A DNA stretch of 64,000 nt from Ferrimonas sp048263965 (GTDB lineage Bacteria > Pseudomonadota > Gammaproteobacteria > Enterobacterales > Shewanellaceae): contig NZ_JBLXDO010000015.1 in assembly GCF_048263965.1 (NCBI RefSeq), positions 1 to 64,000 on the forward strand. Direction: 5' to 3'. Numbering within the stretch: position 1 is the stretch's first letter; every line of letters starts with the position of its first letter. Below, one piece after another: positions 60,344-64,000 of this stretch. Under the pieces are notes generated by a model. That model was given only the letters and a program-made list of their open reading frames with translations. It did not search any database and was not told where the DNA came from. The position numbers and the translations under genes were made by a program.

Positions 60344-61036
60344 ATGATAGCAGTGGTGACCGGCAGTAACAGAGGACTGGGGTGGCACGTGGCGCATCAG
60401 TTGGCTGAAAAGGGATACCATGTGGTGACTTGTGCCCGAAGCCATGAGGCCGCCACCCAGGTGGCGGAGTCCATTCGGGAGCGGGGAGGCGAGGCCAGCC
60501 CCTTTATGCTGGATGTGTGCGATGCCGAGCAGATTAATGCGTTGGGGGCCTGGTTGGGGCAGCTGTTTGGCGGGGTTGAGGTGCTGGTAAACAACGCCGG
60601 GGTTTTCATCGACCAGGGGCAGTCCCTGTCTGACATCACCCTGGAGCAGTGGCAGCAAACCCTGACAACCAATGTCACCGGCGCCATGCTGATGTGCAAG
60701 ATGATTCTGCCCTTGATGCGCCCCAGAGGGTATGGCCGGATCGTCAATGTCTCCTCAGGATATGGCTCCCTGGCGGAGATGGGAGAGTTGCAGGTGGCCT
60801 ACAGGGTGTCCAAGGCGGCCCTCAATGCGTTGACTCGGGTGGTGGCCTCCGAGGTGTCCGATGAGGGGATCAAGGTCAATTCCGTCTGCCCTGGCTGGGC
60901 CAGGACCGACATGGGCGGGCCCCAAGCGAGCCGGGACCCTGCAGAGTCAGCCAATTGGATCACCTGGGCGGCGACCCTGGATCCCCAGGGCCCCAATGGC
61001 GCCTTCTTGCGAGATGGTAAATCGATCCCCTGGTAG
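60344..61036 (+). CDS. Short-chain dehydrogenase/reductase
   Basis: A 230-residue classical SDR, TGSNRGLG (6-13) for NAD(P) binding and the Ser138, Tyr153, Lys157 triad (NVSSGYGS, YRVSK). ATG 60344 has TGGAGG and fits the family; upstream codons do not. It resembles carbonyl-reductase-like SDRs acting on aldehydes or ketones; the substrate is unknown. Not normally found between recN and nadK. Confidence 0.88.
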   Translation: MIAVVTGSNRGLGWHVAHQLAEKGYHVVTCARSHEAATQVAESIRERGGEASPFMLDVCDAEQINALGAWLGQLFGGVEVLVNNAGVFIDQGQSLSDITLEQWQQTLTTNVTGAMLMCKMILPLMRPRGYGRIVNVSSGYGSLAEMGELQVAYRVSKAALNALTRVVASEVSDEGIKVNSVCPGWARTDMGGPQASRDPAESANWITWAATLDPQGPNGAFLRDGKSIPW

Positions 61037-61098
61037 GCAGGGCAGGTTGCCCCTGGGCTGCAAGTTCCCCCACGAAAGTGCAACATGCCCGGAGCGGG

Positions 61099-61983
61099 CT
61101 AGAACAGTTTGTTGCCCCAGTCTAGCTTGCTGCGCAGGACTTCGAAATAGTTGTAGCCCTTGGGGTGGATCAGTCGTAGGCAGGCGTCCGCCTTGCGAAT
61201 GCGGATCTCGTCACCGGGCTGACAGGGCAGGGTTACCTGGCTGTCGCAGCTGATGGCCAGTTCCGATGACTGACTGTTGCAGGAGGCTTTCAGGGTGATC
61301 TCACTGTCGCCATTGACCACGATGGGGCGACAGGAGAGGGTGTGGGGAAACATCGGCACCAGAATGTTGGCGTTGAGTTTGGGGGTGAGAATGGCACCAC
61401 CGGCACTCAATGAGTAGGCGGTCGATCCTGTGGGGGTGGCGACAATCATCCCGTCCGCTCGCTGGCTGTACATGAAGTGGCCATCGATATAGACCTCGAA
61501 GTCGATCATGTGGGCTACTTTGCCGGCGTGGAGAACGGCTTCGTTCACGGCCACATTGTGAGCTTTCTGCTCTCCGTGACGATGCACTTCGGTACGAAGC
61601 AGGAATCGTCTTTCAGTGTCGAATTCGCCTGCCAGCACCTTGGTCAGTGTGGGCTTGAACTGGTCCGGGTCCACGTCGGTGAGGAAGCCCAGGTTGCCCC
61701 GGTTCACCCCCAATACGGCAATGTCGTAGCGGGACAGCACTCGGGCTGCCCCCAACATGTTGCCGTCGCCACCCACGACAATGGCCAGGTCGCAGCGTTC
61801 ACCAATCTCGTTGATCTCCACAGCCTCAGCTTTGGTGCAGCCGAGCTCCCGGGCGATGTTTGACTCGATAAGTACTTCATATCCTTGCTTATCCAGCCAA
61901 TAGAATAGCTGCGCCAGGGTCTGGTTTGCGCCTTCATGACGAGGCTTGCCGATAAGGCCAATGGATTTGAAGTGTGTCTGCAT
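61099..61983 (-). CDS. nadK: NAD kinase
   Basis: A 294-residue ATP-NAD kinase that makes NADP+. The GGDG motif is at 71-74 (AIVVGGDGNMLGAARVL). The Gly-rich TPTGSTAYSLSAGG motif is also intact. N- and C-terminal sequences and length match E. coli NadK (292). It is divergent from grpE, as in E. coli. Confidence 0.97.
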   Translation of the reverse strand: MQTHFKSIGLIGKPRHEGANQTLAQLFYWLDKQGYEVLIESNIARELGCTKAEAVEINEIGERCDLAIVVGGDGNMLGAARVLSRYDIAVLGVNRGNLGFLTDVDPDQFKPTLTKVLAGEFDTERRFLLRTEVHRHGEQKAHNVAVNEAVLHAGKVAHMIDFEVYIDGHFMYSQRADGMIVATPTGSTAYSLSAGGAILTPKLNANILVPMFPHTLSCRPIVVNGDSEITLKASCNSQSSELAISCDSQVTLPCQPGDEIRIRKADACLRLIHPKGYNYFEVLRSKLDWGNKLF

Positions 61984-62030
61984 CTTCTGCTCATCTGTAG
62001 GGCGGACGGGAATCTTGTGGCTCTGTGGCC

Positions 62031-62058
62031 CTTGAAGTCCGTAAATCAGTCCCCATAA
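62031..62058 (+). promoter_or_regulatory. Sigma-32 heat-shock promoter of grpE
   Basis: CTTGAA (62031-62036), 14 nt, then CCCCATAA (62051-62058) fits the RpoH consensus (CTTGAA ... CCCCATNT) almost perfectly, 46 bp before grpE. Confidence 0.9.
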
Positions 62059-62103
62059 TAGGCTCAGAGCCTTTGGGAATAAAGTATTTTAGCCGGAGTT
62101 GAA

Positions 62104-62694
62104 ATGAGCGACGAGCAGCAAAAAGTGGAGCAGCCAGAAGAGGTTGAGATGGAACAACAGCAGGCTGATGCCGAGCAGGATCCACAGGCCGCCCGCATTG
62201 AGGAACTGGAAAACGCCCTGGCAGCTGCCCAGGCGAAGGTGGAAGAGCAGAAGGACAGCGTCGTTCGTGCTCTCGCCGAGATGGAAAATGTCCGTCGCCG
62301 CAGCGCTCAGGATGTGGAGAAGGCCCGTAAGTTTGCCCTGGAGAAGTTTGCCGGTGAGCTGCTGCCTGTTATCGATAACCTGGAGCGGGCCCTGGCCACC
62401 GGGGATGCGGACAATGAAGCGGTGAAACCTCTGCTTGAGGGTGTGCAACTGACCCACAAGAGCTTCCTGGCCGGTGTCGACAAGTTTGGAATTAAAGAGA
62501 TTGACCCCATGGGCCAGCCCTTTAACCCTGACCAGCACCAGGCGATGGCGATGCAGCCCAGCGAGGAGTTTCCTGCCAACACCGTGATGGCAGTGATGCA
62601 GAAGGGGTATGAGCTGAACGGCCGCCTGCTGCGCCCTGCCATGGTGATGATCTCCAAGGGCAGTGATCAGCCCTCAGTGGATACTACTGCCTGA
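62104..62694 (+). CDS. grpE: Nucleotide exchange factor GrpE
   Basis: A 196-residue co-chaperone of DnaK. An acidic, Gln-rich N-terminal region (about 1-35) leads to the long coiled coil (~38-90) and the beta domain, with family motifs ELLPVIDNLERAL, GVQLTHKSFLAG and MQKGYELNGRLLRPAMV. It is under a sigma-32-type promoter. dnaK-dnaJ are not in the window. Confidence 0.97.
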   Translation: MSDEQQKVEQPEEVEMEQQQADAEQDPQAARIEELENALAAAQAKVEEQKDSVVRALAEMENVRRRSAQDVEKARKFALEKFAGELLPVIDNLERALATGDADNEAVKPLLEGVQLTHKSFLAGVDKFGIKEIDPMGQPFNPDQHQAMAMQPSEEFPANTVMAVMQKGYELNGRLLRPAMVMISKGSDQPSVDTTA

Positions 62695-63388
62695 TTGGGG
62701 CGATGATTGACGCAGAAGCAGCCTCCGGGCTGCTTTTTTTGTGCCCCAGATTGGCCAATGAGTCGCGAATGCGCCGGTATTTGTGCTCAGTCCACACCGG
62801 GCTGGAGGGCCAGGGACGCAGCCTGGTGGTGCGGGGATCCACCGGGGTGATCACCACCTGAGTGTCCCCCAGGCCCACCTGCTCCACCAGGTGATAGATC
62901 TCCTCGATGGCGGTGTTGCCCATGGCCAGACATCCGCTGGAGGCCTTGTCACCATGGATAAAGATATCCCCTCCGGGGTGGGTGCGTCCCTCTTCCCTGG
63001 CATAGTGCTTGTCCAGGCCATTGGGGTAGTTGAGTTTGACCGAGAGGTGGTATTTGCTGTTGGGGTTCAGGGCCACAGGACGGTAGACACCCTCGGGCAC
63101 CTGCAGATCGCCCTCTTTCAGCTTGGGGCCGGGGCCGCCACTGAATCCCATGATGGGATAGGTGCGCAATGGGTGCCAGTTACCCTGTACATCGGCGCCC
63201 CAGACCTCCAGACGATAGTCCGATTTGATGGCCACCAGAGTGAGCTGCACCGGTAAGGTGCCGCCAGGCATTCTTGCAAGGGCGCTTTCCAGTCGCTCGG
63301 CGGCTTTTCCCTGCGCCTGAGATAAGGAGATCGGTGCCAGGGATAAAGTCGTGATAACTGTTGTTAAAAGTGCCCATCTGGCTGCCAT
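62684..63388 (-). CDS. L,D-transpeptidase-fold protein (YkuD family)
   Basis: A 234-residue exported YkuD-domain enzyme. The signal peptide is MAARWALLTTVITTLSLAPIS. The catalytic motif HGDKASSGCLAM has His145 and Cys153. It belongs near YafK-type enzymes, which in E. coli remodel murein-lipoprotein links, though the activity cannot be told from sequence. ATG 63388 with GGAGAGAG is chosen; a 45-residue upstream extension is not supported. Its 3' end overlaps grpE by 11 bp. Confidence 0.87.
   Translation of the reverse strand: MAARWALLTTVITTLSLAPISLSQAQGKAAERLESALARMPGGTLPVQLTLVAIKSDYRLEVWGADVQGNWHPLRTYPIMGFSGGPGPKLKEGDLQVPEGVYRPVALNPNSKYHLSVKLNYPNGLDKHYAREEGRTHPGGDIFIHGDKASSGCLAMGNTAIEEIYHLVEQVGLGDTQVVITPVDPRTTRLRPWPSSPVWTEHKYRRIRDSLANLGHKKSSPEAASASIIAPIRQ
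62717..62740 (+). terminator. Terminator of grpE
   Basis: AGCAGCC/GGCTGCT, 7-bp stem with a 4-nt loop and T7. It lies inside the 3' end of the convergent L,D-transpeptidase gene. Confidence 0.88.
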
Positions 63389-63499
63389 TATCTCTCTCCG
63401 AACGCAGTCTGGTTGCCGGGGAGCATAGCATTTTTGCGCTCTGGGTTCACAAGGGTGTGAGCGCTGTTCGTGAACTGGGTTGGCGTTGGGGAGGCGGGG

Positions 63500-63524
63500 C
63501 TTGCCCCACAAAGCGTGGGGCAAG
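63500..63524 (-). repeat. Inverted repeat between LDT-fold and SDR genes
   Basis: CTTGCCCCAC/GTGGGGCAAG, 10-bp perfect arms with a 5-nt loop, 21 nt past the partial SDR stop. Minus-strand sequence after it is C-rich, with no U tract, so it is not a typical intrinsic terminator. Confidence 0.55.
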
Positions 63525-63544
63525 ACTCCAATACGGAGAGAAGA

Positions 63545-64000
63545 TTAGGCGGGCTGACGGGTGGTGGTCAAAACAATCTCTCGGATATGAACGTTTTGCG
63601 GCTGGCGGTAGGCGTACTCAATGGCGTTGGCCACATCCTGGGCCGCCAGGACGCCCCCCATGCTCTCCTTCCATTCGCCATAGCCCTCTTTGATGGCGTC
63701 GCTGGTGGTGTGGCTCAGCAGTTCGGTCTCTACAGCGCCTGGGGCGATGGTGATCACCCGGACATCGTCGCCGCAGACCTCTTCCCGCAGAGTTTCAGAC
63801 AGGCCGTGAACGGCAAACTTGGTGCCGCAGTAGGCTACGTGGTTGGGGAAGGTTTTACGGCCAGCGACGGAGCTGATGTTGATGATGGTGCCACACTTAC
63901 GCTCACGCATCTTGCCCAGTACCAGGTGGATGCCGTTCATCAGGCCCATCACGTTCACATCCAGCATCTTTTGCCACTCGGCGGGATCCTGGCTATGGGC
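63545..64000 (-). CDS. Short-chain dehydrogenase/reductase, 5' end outside window
   Basis: The C-terminal ~151 residues of a classical SDR. The frame is open to the window edge (AHSQDPAEWQK precedes MLDVNVMG). Active-site Ser and Tyr-x-x-x-Lys are visible in NISSVAGRK and YCGTKFAVHG, and the product-loop IAPGAVETELLSHT is typical. The N-terminal NAD(P)-binding part lies beyond base 64000. It resembles YdfG-like NADP-dependent oxidoreductases; the substrate is unknown. Confidence 0.9.
   Translation of the reverse strand, partial: AHSQDPAEWQKMLDVNVMGLMNGIHLVLGKMRERKCGTIINISSVAGRKTFPNHVAYCGTKFAVHGLSETLREEVCGDDVRVITIAPGAVETELLSHTTSDAIKEGYGEWKESMGGVLAAQDVANAIEYAYRQPQNVHIREIVLTTTRQPA

Noticed and set aside
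63500..63524. Inverted repeat as an intrinsic terminator
   Set aside because: No U tract on either strand; kept only as a repeat.

Overview
The window looks like chromosome of a marine gammaproteobacterium of the order Alteromonadales. Coding DNA is GC-rich (roughly 60%), and the gene blocks are shared with Shewanella, Ferrimonas and E. coli: raiA-pheL-pheA, yjtD-thrLABC, smpB-ratAB-bamE-recN-nadK-grpE, nqrABCDEF-nqrM. High GC together with this content fits a Ferrimonas-like organism best. That assignment is inference; no rRNA is present to settle it. There are no tRNA genes, insertion sequences, phage genes or CRISPR arrays.

Region 1 (1-8.4 kb) holds phenylalanine biosynthesis with a Phe-rich leader peptide and attenuator, the ribosome hibernation factor RaiA, a convergent cytochrome b561 / cytochrome c' pair, trpR with an aromatic amino acid permease, a CPA2 antiporter, a tandem universal stress protein and slyD. 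A 27-codon ORF overlaps the slyD start. CRP-like sites lie upstream of raiA and of cytochrome c'. Region 2 (8.4-17.3 kb) holds aceK, a tRNA methyltransferase, the threonine operon with a Thr/Ile leader and attenuator, and ruvX/yqgE/yciH. Region 3 (17.3-26.2 kb) is envelope and stress housekeeping: Spo0M-like, SYLF, DUF4136 lipoprotein, DUF924, SRAP, OmpA-like, MscS, glutaredoxin-like, methyltransferase, zinc ribbon and a chemoreceptor.

Region 4 (26.2-30.9 kb) is the most distinctive part. A five-gene minus-strand operon ends in a P1B-type ATPase with a TM motif SCALKLSTP and an N-terminal HHIPGRIRL motif. A sixth, divergent gene and a Cys-rich seventh gene flank it, and three Fur-box-like sequences lie at the promoters. 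I read this as a fez (ferrosome, membrane-bounded iron storage organelle) cluster like the six-gene operon reported in Shewanella putrefaciens and Rhodopseudomonas palustris.

Region 5 (30.9-46.3 kb) has an AT-rich 0.8 kb stretch, an outer-membrane barrel gene and a giant lipoprotein metalloprotease, then the Na+-translocating NADH:quinone oxidoreductase operon with nqrM, and a TonB-dependent receptor. Region 6 (46.3-54.4 kb) is an unusual operon of acetyl-CoA-synthetase-like enzyme, E1 alpha, E1 beta, E2 and an acyl carrier protein, without E3. A divergent P2-type ATPase follows. Region 7 (54.4-64 kb) holds tmRNA, smpB, ratAB, bamE, recN (two LexA boxes), nadK and grpE (sigma-32-type promoter). 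An iron alcohol dehydrogenase and an SDR gene interrupt the usual order, and a truncated Rossmann-protein relic, an L,D-transpeptidase-fold protein and a partial SDR are also present.
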